16,732 nt of DNA from an uncultured Christensenella sp. Its GTDB lineage: Bacteria > Bacillota > Clostridia > Christensenellales > UBA3700. Position 1 is the stretch's first letter; each line of letters starts with the position of its first letter. The stretch spans positions 1 to 16,732 of the forward strand of contig CAJTNW010000023.1 in assembly GCA_910577795.1 (NCBI GenBank). Direction: 5' to 3'. Below the pieces are notes generated by a model. It did not search any database. It saw nothing but the letters and a program-made list of their open reading frames with translations, and had not been told where the DNA came from. Made by a program: the position numbers and the translations under genes. This document shows positions 6,369 through 13,882 of the stretch, piece by piece.

Positions 6369-7433
6369 TTAATTTATTGTTGCAACATTCTTATCATTTG
6401 CCAGTCTTTCTATTTGAGAGGTCATTTTTCTTAATTCTATAAAATACAAAATTATCCGTACAAGCGAATTACAAGTTATCGCTCCTAGCACTATTGTTGC
6501 TACTAAACAAATCCAAAAACTAGAAAGATGTTTACTTGAGTCTAAATCATATTCTATTAAGCCTTGGTCTTTATCTACATAAATAGTAATCTCACTGCCT
6601 ATTTCATTTTTTGCAGTGTTTTCATCTTGAATTTGAGATTCATAGTTAAATAAATATAGATTACCATCTATTTCGTACTCAAAATATGTAGAATATGTTT
6701 GGTTGGTTTCACTTGTTTGCGCTCCTCCTCTTTTACGTGTATGAGTATGAACATCCCTTGTATAAAAAGCAATTTCAACTTTTTCTTGATTAAAATTTGC
6801 ATTAGCAACACTTTTATAACTATCCAAAGTAACACCTAAATTACTTGCAAATAGCACAAACAACATTCCAAAAACAGATATAAATACGCAATGAGGTATT
6901 ATCATTCTTTTTGGTTCTTTAACCTCGTTTTTATTAATGCCACAAACATAATATTTATAATATAACATTACTTTAATAATTATATCTATAAATAAAATTA
7001 ACATACCAATTGCTGGCACACCAAAAAATATCAAATGATTTTTATAAGTAACTTCACTTAAACTATGCTCTTGCAAATTATGCTCAACATAAATGGCTAC
7101 TTTCTTTCCGACCCTACTTTTAGCATAATTTTCGTCTGCTATAAAATCTTTCCAAACACCCTCATATACTATATTATCACTTGAAACAAACTTATAAATC
7201 AATTGATAACTTGCTTCATCAGTTAAAGTAGCATTATCTTTCATTTTTTCATAACGAACCAAAGTCGCTTGTTCCATAACAAAATTTGCTTGTGATATAG
7301 TTACATTTTTAATTATAGAAAAAATTGCAAGTCCGCAAAACACAACAAACAGTAAAGCAGATAAAACTAACAATACTATGAGTTTATAAGGTGGTTTTAT
7401 TTTGTTTTCTGTCGAATTCCTCGTTTTTAACAT
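6369..7433 (-). CDS. DUF3592-like membrane protein with two tandem TM-domain-TM units
   Basis: A 354-residue membrane protein of unknown function. Four hydrophobic segments are visible, at about residues 17-41, 132-157, 177-200 and 307-330. Between the first and second, and between the third and fourth, lie two related soluble domains of about 90 residues. They align at DENYAKSRVGKKVAIYV and DENTAKNEIGSEITIYV, and both have an upstream Tyr/aromatic-rich strand around a Gly or Asn turn. This is the pattern of DUF3592-type proteins (assigned from memory), here duplicated within one chain. The loops would be extracytoplasmic and the N-terminus cytoplasmic (positive residues KNKIK before TM1). 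I chose the ATG at 7433; a TTG at 7451 is possible, and no strong ribosome binding site precedes either. It is the last gene of the secA-side block, before the str promoter. Confidence 0.7.
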   Translation of the reverse strand: MLKTRNSTENKIKPPYKLIVLLVLSALLFVVFCGLAIFSIIKNVTISQANFVMEQATLVRYEKMKDNATLTDEASYQLIYKFVSSDNIVYEGVWKDFIADENYAKSRVGKKVAIYVEHNLQEHSLSEVTYKNHLIFFGVPAIGMLILFIDIIIKVMLYYKYYVCGINKNEVKEPKRMIIPHCVFISVFGMLFVLFASNLGVTLDSYKSVANANFNQEKVEIAFYTRDVHTHTRKRGGAQTSETNQTYSTYFEYEIDGNLYLFNYESQIQDENTAKNEIGSEITIYVDKDQGLIEYDLDSSKHLSSFWICLVATIVLGAITCNSLVRIILYFIELRKMTSQIERLANDKNVATIN

Positions 7434-7524
7434 AATTTCAACTATCTTCAATTAATTTAATTTTTTAATTTATAGTCATCTTATCAATATAAAAATAGCC
7501 TATAAATTTTATATATAAAATATA

Positions 7525-8586
7525 TTAATCAAATATTCTAACATTTGCAGAGCCGTCTAAATCTATATCTGCACATTTTGCTCCGCTTTTTATAAGTATT
7601 CTTGTTTCGCTTGCTATCATAGCAGCATTATCTGTACACAAATTAAGCGGTGGATAAATAACATTTATGTTATGTTTTTGTCCTTGTTCGCTCATTTTGG
7701 CACGCAACAACTTATTTGCTCCAACACCACCCGCTATTACTATGGTTTTATAGCCATATTTAAGTGCTGCCCTAATAGTATTATCAACAAGCATACCAAT
7801 AGCACGGCTTTGGAAACTTGCTGCAACATCAGCCTTATTATATTGTTCGCCTTTTTGCTCTTTATTGTGAATATAATTAATAACCGCAGTTTTTAGTCCA
7901 CTATAACTAAAATTAAAATGGTCTTCACCTTTAAATGGCAACGGCATTTCTATATTACAATTACCGCTTAGTGCAAGTTTTTCAATTTCTACACCACCAG
8001 GATAAGGCAAACCTAAACATCTAGCAACTTTGTCAAAAGCCTCTCCACAAGCATCGTCAACAGTACAACCTATAATTTCTATTTCATTTAAATCTTGCAC
8101 TTTGCAAATAGCAGTATGTCCACCACTTGCAATTAAACAAATATAAGGTGGTTTTAAATCCGGACAGGCAATATAATTTGCAGCAATATGTCCTTTTATA
8201 TGATTAACAGCAATTAATGGTTTTTGCAAACTATATGCTAAACTTTTTGCAAAACTAACACCAATAAGCAAAGCACCAAGCAGACCTGCACCATAAGTTA
8301 CACCTATCACTTGTATATCGTCTAAAGTCATTTGTGCTTTTGCAAGTGCTTCCTTTACCACATTTTCTATTGCTAGTGTATGATTACGCGATGCAATTTC
8401 TGGCACAACACCACCAAAACGTCTGTGTATATCGATTTGACTTGCAACAACATTGGCAAGCAGTTCCTTACCTTTCATAATAGCACACGCAGTTTCATCA
8501 CAAGAGGATTCAATTGCAAGTATTACTATGTCGTCACGGTCTTTTAATTGCTCAAGTTTTTCATTTGCTATTTGTATGTATGACAT
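7525..8586 (-). CDS. tsaD: tRNA N6-adenosine threonylcarbamoyltransferase
   Basis: TsaD (Kae1/YgjD/Gcp family), 353 residues. With TsaB and TsaE it transfers the threonylcarbamoyl group from TC-AMP to A37 of ANN-decoding tRNAs (t6A). Motifs: IESSCDETACAI near the N-terminus, VPEIASRNH, the metal-binding H129-x3-H133 in NHIKGHIAANY, ASGGHT, DDACGEAFDKVARCLGLPYPGG, FSYSGLKTAV, and TDNAAMIA with the last metal ligand Asp. About 20 residues (MSYIQIANEKLEQLKDRDD) precede the usual start of the family. The upstream AGGAATT at proper spacing supports this ATG, so the extension seems real. tsaB, tsaE and tsaC are not in this window. Its neighbours are the acetyltransferase gene upstream (49-base gap) and the DUF3592-like gene downstream (91-base gap), probably in one transcript. 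Confidence 0.96.
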   Translation of the reverse strand: MSYIQIANEKLEQLKDRDDIVILAIESSCDETACAIMKGKELLANVVASQIDIHRRFGGVVPEIASRNHTLAIENVVKEALAKAQMTLDDIQVIGVTYGAGLLGALLIGVSFAKSLAYSLQKPLIAVNHIKGHIAANYIACPDLKPPYICLIASGGHTAICKVQDLNEIEIIGCTVDDACGEAFDKVARCLGLPYPGGVEIEKLALSGNCNIEMPLPFKGEDHFNFSYSGLKTAVINYIHNKEQKGEQYNKADVAASFQSRAIGMLVDNTIRAALKYGYKTIVIAGGVGANKLLRAKMSEQGQKHNINVIYPPLNLCTDNAAMIASETRILIKSGAKCADIDLDGSANVRIFD

Positions 8587-8627
8587 TTTTAATTCCTTAT
8601 ATCAACATTATAAATTTATATTTTAGT

Positions 8628-8651
8628 ACCGATTTTTAATAGGTTATCGGT
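8628..8651 (-). repeat. Small inverted repeat at the end of the acetyltransferase gene
   Basis: ACCGAT (8628-8633) and ATCGGT (8646-8651) form a perfect 6-bp stem around 12 bases, overlapping the acetyltransferase stop codon. No T-run follows on the minus strand, so it is unlikely to be a terminator; it may be a processing or stability hairpin, or chance. Confidence 0.3.
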
Positions 8652-9250
8652 TTATTATCCCTCAATGACTCGTGCATTGGATATTTGTATTTATCTTTTT
8701 TGGTAATCTTTCTTTTCACCTTGCAAGGTACACCTACAGCAACTACACCGCTTGGAATATCTTTTGTAACAACTGAACCAGCACCTATTACAGAATTGTC
8801 ACCAATAGTAACACCTGCAAGAATTGTACTGCCTGCACCTATCCACACATTATTGCCTATTGTAATAGGTTTTGCAATTTCTATACCCGCTTTTCGTTGC
8901 TCGGGGTCAATTGCGTGCTCTGCTGTAGTAAAACAACAATTAGGTGCAACAAAAATATTGTCACCAAAAACAACCTTTGCACCATCAGTTATAATCATAT
9001 TGTGATTAGAATAAAAATAATCGCCAACCTCAATATTATAACCATAGTCACACCAAAATGGCGGAGTAATGAAACACTCTTTACCCATCTTTCCTAACAA
9101 ATCTTTTAAGATAGCGGCTTGTCCTTCTCTATCAGTTATTTTTAATTTGTTATATTCATAGCATTTATCTTTTGCTACTGCTATTGCCGCCTCAAACTCT
9201 GGGTTGTAACAACCTTGTATAAGACAATTTATCGGCACTATAGGTTTCAT
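8636..9250 (-). CDS. Sugar O-acetyltransferase, left-handed beta-helix (maltose/galactoside acetyltransferase family)
   Basis: A 204-residue acetyltransferase of the LacA/Maa type (hexapeptide repeats). It would use acetyl-CoA to acetylate a sugar hydroxyl; the acceptor is not predictable. The N-terminal part has the family's helical segment, which starts with a GCYNPE motif (usually LY(D/N)P). The left-handed beta-helix follows with repeats such as PITIGNNVWIGAGSTILAGVTIGDNSVIGAGSVVTKDIPSGVVAVGVPCKV. Catalytic His112 lies in TTAEHAIDPEQR. An ATG at 9262 would add four residues, but AGGA falls inside those codons at ribosome-binding distance from the ATG at 9250, so I take 9250 as the start. 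The gene begins 17 bases after the prfB stop and is probably co-transcribed with it. A maa-like housekeeping role is likely but unproven. Confidence 0.9.
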   Translation of the reverse strand: MKPIVPINCLIQGCYNPEFEAAIAVAKDKCYEYNKLKITDREGQAAILKDLLGKMGKECFITPPFWCDYGYNIEVGDYFYSNHNMIITDGAKVVFGDNIFVAPNCCFTTAEHAIDPEQRKAGIEIAKPITIGNNVWIGAGSTILAGVTIGDNSVIGAGSVVTKDIPSGVVAVGVPCKVKRKITKKDKYKYPMHESLRDNKPITY

Positions 9251-9267
9251 AATTTTCCTCATATATT

Positions 9268-10365
9268 TTATGCTTTCTTCAAATACTCTTCAATAAACTC
9301 TTCAATTTCTCCATCCATAACGGCAGAAATATTACCAGTTTCAAAATTTGTTCTGTGGTCTTTAACCATTGTATACGGACAAAATACATATGACCTTATT
9401 TGAGAGCCCCATTCAATTTTTTTCAAATCACCTTTTAGTTCTTGGTCTTGTTCTAATCTTTCCTGTTCTTGTTTTTCTATCAACTTACTCTTTAGCATTT
9501 TTAGTGCTTGCTCTCTGTTTTGTATCTGACTTCTTTCATTTTGGCATTGAACCACAATACCAGTAGGTATATGAGTCATACGCACTGCAGAATCAGTTTT
9601 GTTAACGTGTTGTCCACCAGCACCGCCACTACGATAGGTATCAACACGCACCTCATCCATATTGATAACTATAGAATTATCATTTTCTATCTCCGGCATA
9701 ACCTCAAGTGAAGAAAAACTTGTATGTCTACGACTTTGAGAATCAAATGGACTTATTCTAACTAAACGATGCACACCTTTTTCAGCCTTTAAGTATCCAT
9801 AAGCATTATCCCCTGACACCATAAATGTAACAGTTTTTATACCCGCCTCATCACCATCTAGCCTATCAAGTTCCTTAACAGTAAAACCTTCGCGCTCAGC
9901 ATATCTGTTGTACATTCTATAAAGCATGCTCGCCCAGTCTTGAGCCTCAGTACCACCTGCACCTGCATGCAAAGTCAAAATAGCATTATTTGCATCATAT
10001 TTACCCTTTAAAAGAGTTTGCAGTCTTAACTGCTCAATTTCATGAGATAAAACTTTCATCTCATTCAAAATATTTTCATTTTCGCTATCGTCAGACATTT
10101 CAATACACATATCTATCAATACATCTGTATCTTCTAATCTTGCCATTAAGGAATTATATTTATTTAGTTTGTTTTCTATACTCTTACATTCCTTATTAAC
10201 AACTTGGGCTTTTGACATATCATTCCAAAAGTCCACATTGTTTTGTATTTCTTCAAGTTCTGCCATTCTTGCTTTTAACTTTTCTAAGTCTAAAGCATCT
10301 CCCACTCCAAGCAGTAACTCTTTTATTTTTTGTAATTCCAGTTTTGTTTCTTCCAATAATATCAT
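9268..10365 (-). CDS. prfB: Peptide chain release factor 2, without programmed frameshift
   Basis: RF2, 365 residues, which releases the finished peptide at UGA and UAA. Features: an N-terminal helical domain, GAGGTEAQDWASML, the stop-recognition tripeptide S205-P206-F207 (SPF is diagnostic of RF2; RF1 has PxT), and the catalytic GGQ at 250-252 in SGGAGGQHVNKTDSAVR. The C-terminus RSYVFCPYTMVKDHRTNFETGN is typical. In many bacteria prfB has an in-frame TGA near codon 26, bypassed by +1 frameshifting. Here the frame is continuous, with Ala-Leu-Asp at residues 24-26 where the shift would be (10288-10308), so that feedback loop is absent. AGGAAAT precedes the ATG. secA-prfB adjacency is usual in Firmicutes; here a lipoprotein gene lies between them. 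Confidence 0.97.
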   Translation of the reverse strand: MILLEETKLELQKIKELLLGVGDALDLEKLKARMAELEEIQNNVDFWNDMSKAQVVNKECKSIENKLNKYNSLMARLEDTDVLIDMCIEMSDDSENENILNEMKVLSHEIEQLRLQTLLKGKYDANNAILTLHAGAGGTEAQDWASMLYRMYNRYAEREGFTVKELDRLDGDEAGIKTVTFMVSGDNAYGYLKAEKGVHRLVRISPFDSQSRRHTSFSSLEVMPEIENDNSIVINMDEVRVDTYRSGGAGGQHVNKTDSAVRMTHIPTGIVVQCQNERSQIQNREQALKMLKSKLIEKQEQERLEQDQELKGDLKKIEWGSQIRSYVFCPYTMVKDHRTNFETGNISAVMDGEIEEFIEEYLKKA

Positions 10366-10421
10366 AATTATTTCCTATTTTTTTATATTTTTATTTGTGT
10401 AATTTTTAAATTTAATACCGA

Positions 10422-10443
10422 TTTTTGACATTTTTTTGACATT
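10422..10443 (-). repeat. Tandem 11-bp direct repeat upstream of prfB
   Basis: TTTTTGACATT (+ strand) occurs twice, head to tail, without a mismatch, in the 89-base gap between the lipoprotein and prfB genes. The 11-bp spacing places both copies on the same face of the helix. On the transcribed strand it reads AATGTCAAAAA twice. No promoter with a matching -10 is evident on either strand. A regulator-binding pair or simple slippage are both possible. Confidence 0.45.
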
Positions 10444-10454
10444 TTATAGTTTTA

Positions 10455-10916
10455 CTACTCAATATCTTTAGCATACTTTGCTAACTTATTATATTCTTCT
10501 TCCGTAATGTCATAAGCCCCATTATATGGAGATTCCAAATAATATGATTCAGAAGACCAGCCTTTACGCATAAAAGCATAAATTGTTATACCATTTCCGC
10601 TTTTATCATTGTTGGTATTAATATAAATCCTAAGTACATTTTCCGCATTAGGCGGATAGTCATGCCAACTTTCGCTTTTTGTTGTTCTACCTTTGCCGTC
10701 ACAATACAAAACATTAAAAATATCTTCAATTTCATTTTCTTCTGTAATACAAGTATCATCAATATATATGTCTTCCACATCTTCCAAGTTTGGCATATAC
10801 AATTCAATAGGTGTAGAACTTTCAAAACAACCTGTCAAACAAAAGATAAATATAGACAATATAATAATGTTTAAAATTATACTAAAACTAATTTTTAATT
10901 TTTTATTTATAATCAC
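10455..10916 (-). CDS. Small predicted lipoprotein of unknown function
   Basis: A 153-residue protein with a lipoprotein signal peptide: positive N-terminus (MIINKKLK), a hydrophobic stretch of about 18 residues, then the lipobox L27-T28-G29-C30. The mature part is acidic and soluble, with an apparent strand-rich domain ending ITIYAFMRKGWSSESYYLESPYNGAYDITEEEYNKLAKY. That C-terminal pattern (a Tyr-rich strand, then E-x-PYxGxYxIxxxxYxxL) recalls small Firmicutes proteins such as DUF5301, but this is from memory and uncertain. The start is GTG (10916-10914), supported by AGGAAG 8 bases upstream. The gene lies 34 bases after secA and 89 bases before prfB, breaking a pair usually adjacent in Firmicutes. 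It ends in TAG. Confidence 0.75.
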   Translation of the reverse strand: MIINKKLKISFSIILNIIILSIFIFCLTGCFESSTPIELYMPNLEDVEDIYIDDTCITEENEIEDIFNVLYCDGKGRTTKSESWHDYPPNAENVLRIYINTNNDKSGNGITIYAFMRKGWSSESYYLESPYNGAYDITEEEYNKLAKYAKDIE

Positions 10917-10950
10917 TTTTACAACTTCCTTTATCTATTATAAAACTACA

Positions 10951-13617
10951 CTATTTGCCACAGCAATTTTTATATTTTCTTCCAGAACCGCATGGGCATG
11001 GGTCATTTCTGCCAACTTTTTTATCTTTGTTTACAACAGTTGAATTTTGGTTTGTGCCAGACTCTTCTGCAACTTGTTTGCGCTCTACATTTGCACGCAA
11101 CACACCTTTGCAAAGTGTTGTAACAGTATCACGATTAATTGCATCTATCATTTCATCAAACATATCAATCGCATTGTTTTTGTATGCAATAACAGGGTCT
11201 TTTTGACCATAAGCCATAAGTCCAATACCTTTTCTTAATCTATGCAAACTATCTATATGGTCCATCCATTTTGTATCAACATTTCTTAAAAGCACCGCTC
11301 TTTCAACTTCTTGGAAGTCAAAACCATTTTCCTTTGCTACGGCAACTTTTTCGTCATACTGACGGAAAACCTCATCCAAAATAGCATCTCTAATTTTTAT
11401 TGCATTATATACAGAGCATAATTCCTCAGTAATAATATTTGTGCCGTCTTGCAATACTCTTTGCTCTAAAGCATTGTTAAAACCTTCATAATCCCAAGAC
11501 ATATATCCTACTGTCATATCAATATAGTTATTGCAGATTATTTCTACTTGCTCAATAATCATTTTTTCTATTTGATTAGACATATCAAGTCCGTCAAGCA
11601 CTTTGTTTCTTTGCTCATAAATCAAATTTCTTTGAACATTCATAACATCATCATAAGCAAGTACACTTTTACGAATACTAAAGTCTCTACTCTCTATTCT
11701 TGCTTGGGCATGCTCTATTTGTTTAGTCAAAAGGTTAAGTTCTATAACTTGGTCCTCTTCAAAACTAAACTTGTTCGCAATATTTTGCATAGTTTCCCCA
11801 CCAAAGACTCTTAGCATATCGTCTTCCATACTCAAATAGAATGCACTTGAACCCGGGTCACCTTGTCTACCACTTCTACCACGCAACTGGTCATCAATAC
11901 GTCTACTATCGTTACGGCAAGTACCAACAATTCTTAGTCCGCCCAACTCTTTAACTTCTTCTTTTTCCTTATCAGTTATCACTTTAAATTGTTCGTAATA
12001 CTTTTGATATTCTTCTCTTGCTTTTAAAATTTCAGGGTCAGTTATTGTTGCATAGGAAGTTGCCTCTGCTATCATTTCCTCGCTATAACCATTTTTTTCC
12101 ATTCTCTCTTTTGCAAGATATTCCGCATTTCCGCCAAGCATAATATCTGTACCACGTCCAGCCATATTAGTTGCAATGGTTACTGCACCAATTTTACCAG
12201 CCTGTGCAATTATTTCTGCCTCGCTCTTATGATTTTTTGCGTTTAATACATTATGGTTAATTTTGTGTGCTTTTAAAATTTTAGACAAAGCCTCTGAGTC
12301 TTCAACATTTGAAGTACCTACCAATATTGGTTGACCTGTTTTGTGATGCACTTCAATATCTGCTATCAAAGCCCTCATTTTACCATTTTTTGTAGTAAAC
12401 AACTTGTCATTTTCGTCAATTCTTAAAATAGGCTTGTTTGTTGGAAGTACAACAACGTCTAAATTATAAATATCATTAAATTCCTTTTCTTCAGTTTTTG
12501 CAGTACCTGTCATACCAGATAGTTTTTTGTATAATCTAAAGAAATTTTGGAAAGTAATTGTTGCCAAAGTTTTAGATTCTGCCTTAATTGCAACTTTTTC
12601 TTTTGCCTCAATTGCTTGGTGCAAACCTTCGCTATATCTTCTGCCTTCCATAAGACGACCAGTGAACTCGTCAACTATAACAACTTCTCCATCTTTAACA
12701 ACATAATCAACATCACGTTTCATAATAACATTTGCACGCAAAGCATTGTTAACATAATGTGCTAAATCTTGGTTTTCTATATCTGCATAATTTTCAAGAT
12801 TAAAATATCTTTCGGCTTTTATTACACCATCGTCAGACAAACGAACAGTCTTTTCTTTTTCTTCAATAATATAATCATCTTCTGTCAAAGATTTTGCAAA
12901 AGCATTTGCTTTTGTGTAAGTATCACTTGACTTTTCGCCCATACCACTAATAATAAGCGGAGTTCTTGCCTCGTCAATTAAAATACTATCAACCTCGTCG
13001 ACTATTGCAAAATTAAGTTTTCTTTGCATTTTTTGATTAATATCAACTATCATATTATCACGCAAATAATCAAAACCTAACTCATTGTTTGTTGCGTAAA
13101 TTATGTCGGAATTATATGCAGCCTGTTTTGCCTCCTGACTCATTTGAGGTACAACTACACCAACTGTTAAACCCAAGTATTTATAAACTTTGCCCATCCA
13201 TTCAGCATCACGTTTTGCTAGATAATCATTTACAGTTACAATGTGCATACCCTCGCCACTTAGTGCATTTAAATATGCAGGCAATGTTGCAACCAAAGTT
13301 TTACCTTCACCAGTTGCCATTTGTGCAATACGACCTTGATGCAAAGCAATACCACCCATCAACTGAACATGGAAATGTCTTAATCCTATTACTCTAACAC
13401 TTGCCTCGCGAACTGTAGCAAAAGCATCAACTAAAATATCGTCAAGGCTCTCACCATTTGCAAGCCTTTCCTTAAGTTCTGCAGTTTTACCTTTTAATTG
13501 TTCTTCAGTCAAAGCCTTATACTCTTCTTCCAAAGCCTCAATTTCACTTGCTTTTTTGTCTAACTTGGCAATTTCCCTGTCATTTGCATTAGGGAACAAT
13601 TTTGCAAATAATCCCAT
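10951..13617 (-). CDS. secA: Preprotein translocase ATPase SecA
   Basis: SecA, 888 residues, the ATPase motor that pushes unfolded preproteins through SecYEG. Walker A is GEGKT (103-107, in MATGEGKT) and Walker B is DEVD (207-210), followed by SILIDEARTPLIISG. Then come the preprotein-binding domain, GMTGTA, NMAGRGTDIMLGG and GRSGRQGDPGSSAFYLSMEDD of the second ATPase domain, the helical scaffold, and a C-terminal zinc-binding tail (GRNDPCPCGSGRKYKNCCGK) that in relatives binds SecB or ribosomes. The ATG at 13617 has only a weak AAAGAG-like ribosome binding site. A strong promoter lies about 90 bases upstream. It is the first gene of a likely operon with the lipoprotein and prfB. It looks like SecA1, not the accessory SecA2. 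It ends in TAG. Confidence 0.98.
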   Translation of the reverse strand: MGLFAKLFPNANDREIAKLDKKASEIEALEEEYKALTEEQLKGKTAELKERLANGESLDDILVDAFATVREASVRVIGLRHFHVQLMGGIALHQGRIAQMATGEGKTLVATLPAYLNALSGEGMHIVTVNDYLAKRDAEWMGKVYKYLGLTVGVVVPQMSQEAKQAAYNSDIIYATNNELGFDYLRDNMIVDINQKMQRKLNFAIVDEVDSILIDEARTPLIISGMGEKSSDTYTKANAFAKSLTEDDYIIEEKEKTVRLSDDGVIKAERYFNLENYADIENQDLAHYVNNALRANVIMKRDVDYVVKDGEVVIVDEFTGRLMEGRRYSEGLHQAIEAKEKVAIKAESKTLATITFQNFFRLYKKLSGMTGTAKTEEKEFNDIYNLDVVVLPTNKPILRIDENDKLFTTKNGKMRALIADIEVHHKTGQPILVGTSNVEDSEALSKILKAHKINHNVLNAKNHKSEAEIIAQAGKIGAVTIATNMAGRGTDIMLGGNAEYLAKERMEKNGYSEEMIAEATSYATITDPEILKAREEYQKYYEQFKVITDKEKEEVKELGGLRIVGTCRNDSRRIDDQLRGRSGRQGDPGSSAFYLSMEDDMLRVFGGETMQNIANKFSFEEDQVIELNLLTKQIEHAQARIESRDFSIRKSVLAYDDVMNVQRNLIYEQRNKVLDGLDMSNQIEKMIIEQVEIICNNYIDMTVGYMSWDYEGFNNALEQRVLQDGTNIITEELCSVYNAIKIRDAILDEVFRQYDEKVAVAKENGFDFQEVERAVLLRNVDTKWMDHIDSLHRLRKGIGLMAYGQKDPVIAYKNNAIDMFDEMIDAINRDTVTTLCKGVLRANVERKQVAEESGTNQNSTVVNKDKKVGRNDPCPCGSGRKYKNCCGK

Positions 13618-13637
13618 ATCTATACTCTTTTTAATGT

Positions 13638-13679
13638 TGTTGGATTTAGCATATCGCTAGCAACATCAATTTTTTTGAT
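13638..13679 (-). promoter_or_regulatory. Possible hairpins in the secA leader
   Basis: In the roughly 82-nt leader, UGUUG and UAGC (13665-13661, 13659-13656) can pair with GCUA and CAACA (13650-13647, 13642-13638) around a 5-base loop with small bulges. A 5-bp stem, AUCAA (13679-13675) with UUGAU (13669-13665), lies just upstream. No obvious arrest-peptide ORF of SecM/MifM type is present. The stems are short and could be chance. Confidence 0.3.
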
Positions 13680-13705
13680 TTTTCAAAAAATTTATATACT
13701 TTTTT

Positions 13706-13734
13706 ATTGTACACCAAAAATGACTATATGTCAA
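13706..13734 (-). promoter_or_regulatory. Strong sigma-A promoter of secA
   Basis: On the minus strand, TTGACA (13734-13729) and TACAAT (13711-13706) are separated by 17 bases: a perfect -35 and a 5/6 -10. The predicted start is near 13699, giving a leader of about 82 nt. A short palindrome, TGAC-5-GTCA (13721-13733), overlaps the -35 and could be an operator. Between this promoter and the terminator at 13787 I see only AT-rich sequence. Confidence 0.82.
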
Positions 13735-13786
13735 TTAGCATATAATTATAATATTATAAAATAACGCACATTTTAGATAAAAAATA

Positions 13787-13836
13787 TGTAATCTGACATT
13801 TTCAGAAAAAACTTTCTGCAATTTTGTCAAATTACA
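13787..13836 (-). terminator. Terminator hairpin after comF
   Basis: Three nested stems share one axis: TGTAAT/ATTACA (13787-13792, 13831-13836), TGACA/TGTCA (13794-13798, 13825-13829) and CAGAAA/TTTCTG (13803-13808, 13813-13818), with a 4-base apical loop. On the minus strand the hairpin is followed by ATATTTTTTAT. It lies 46 bases past the comF stop and before the secA promoter, so it would separate the two units. Confidence 0.65.
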
Positions 13837-13882
13837 TAACTAATAAAATTTACTATTTTTATATTAATATCAAATTAAACAC

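Noticed and set aside
5671..7084. The seven residues HNLQEHS occur both in S12 (residues 72-78) and in the DUF3592-like protein, with similar codons
   Set aside because: In S12 the string is a universal family motif; in the membrane protein it falls in a variable stretch after IYVE. There is no wider similarity, so I take it as chance rather than gene conversion.
8627..10426. The 11-mer TACCGATTTTT found in two intergenic gaps (8627-8637 and 10416-10426)
   Set aside because: Only two copies, AT-rich apart from CCG, and in different contexts; not enough for a repeat family.
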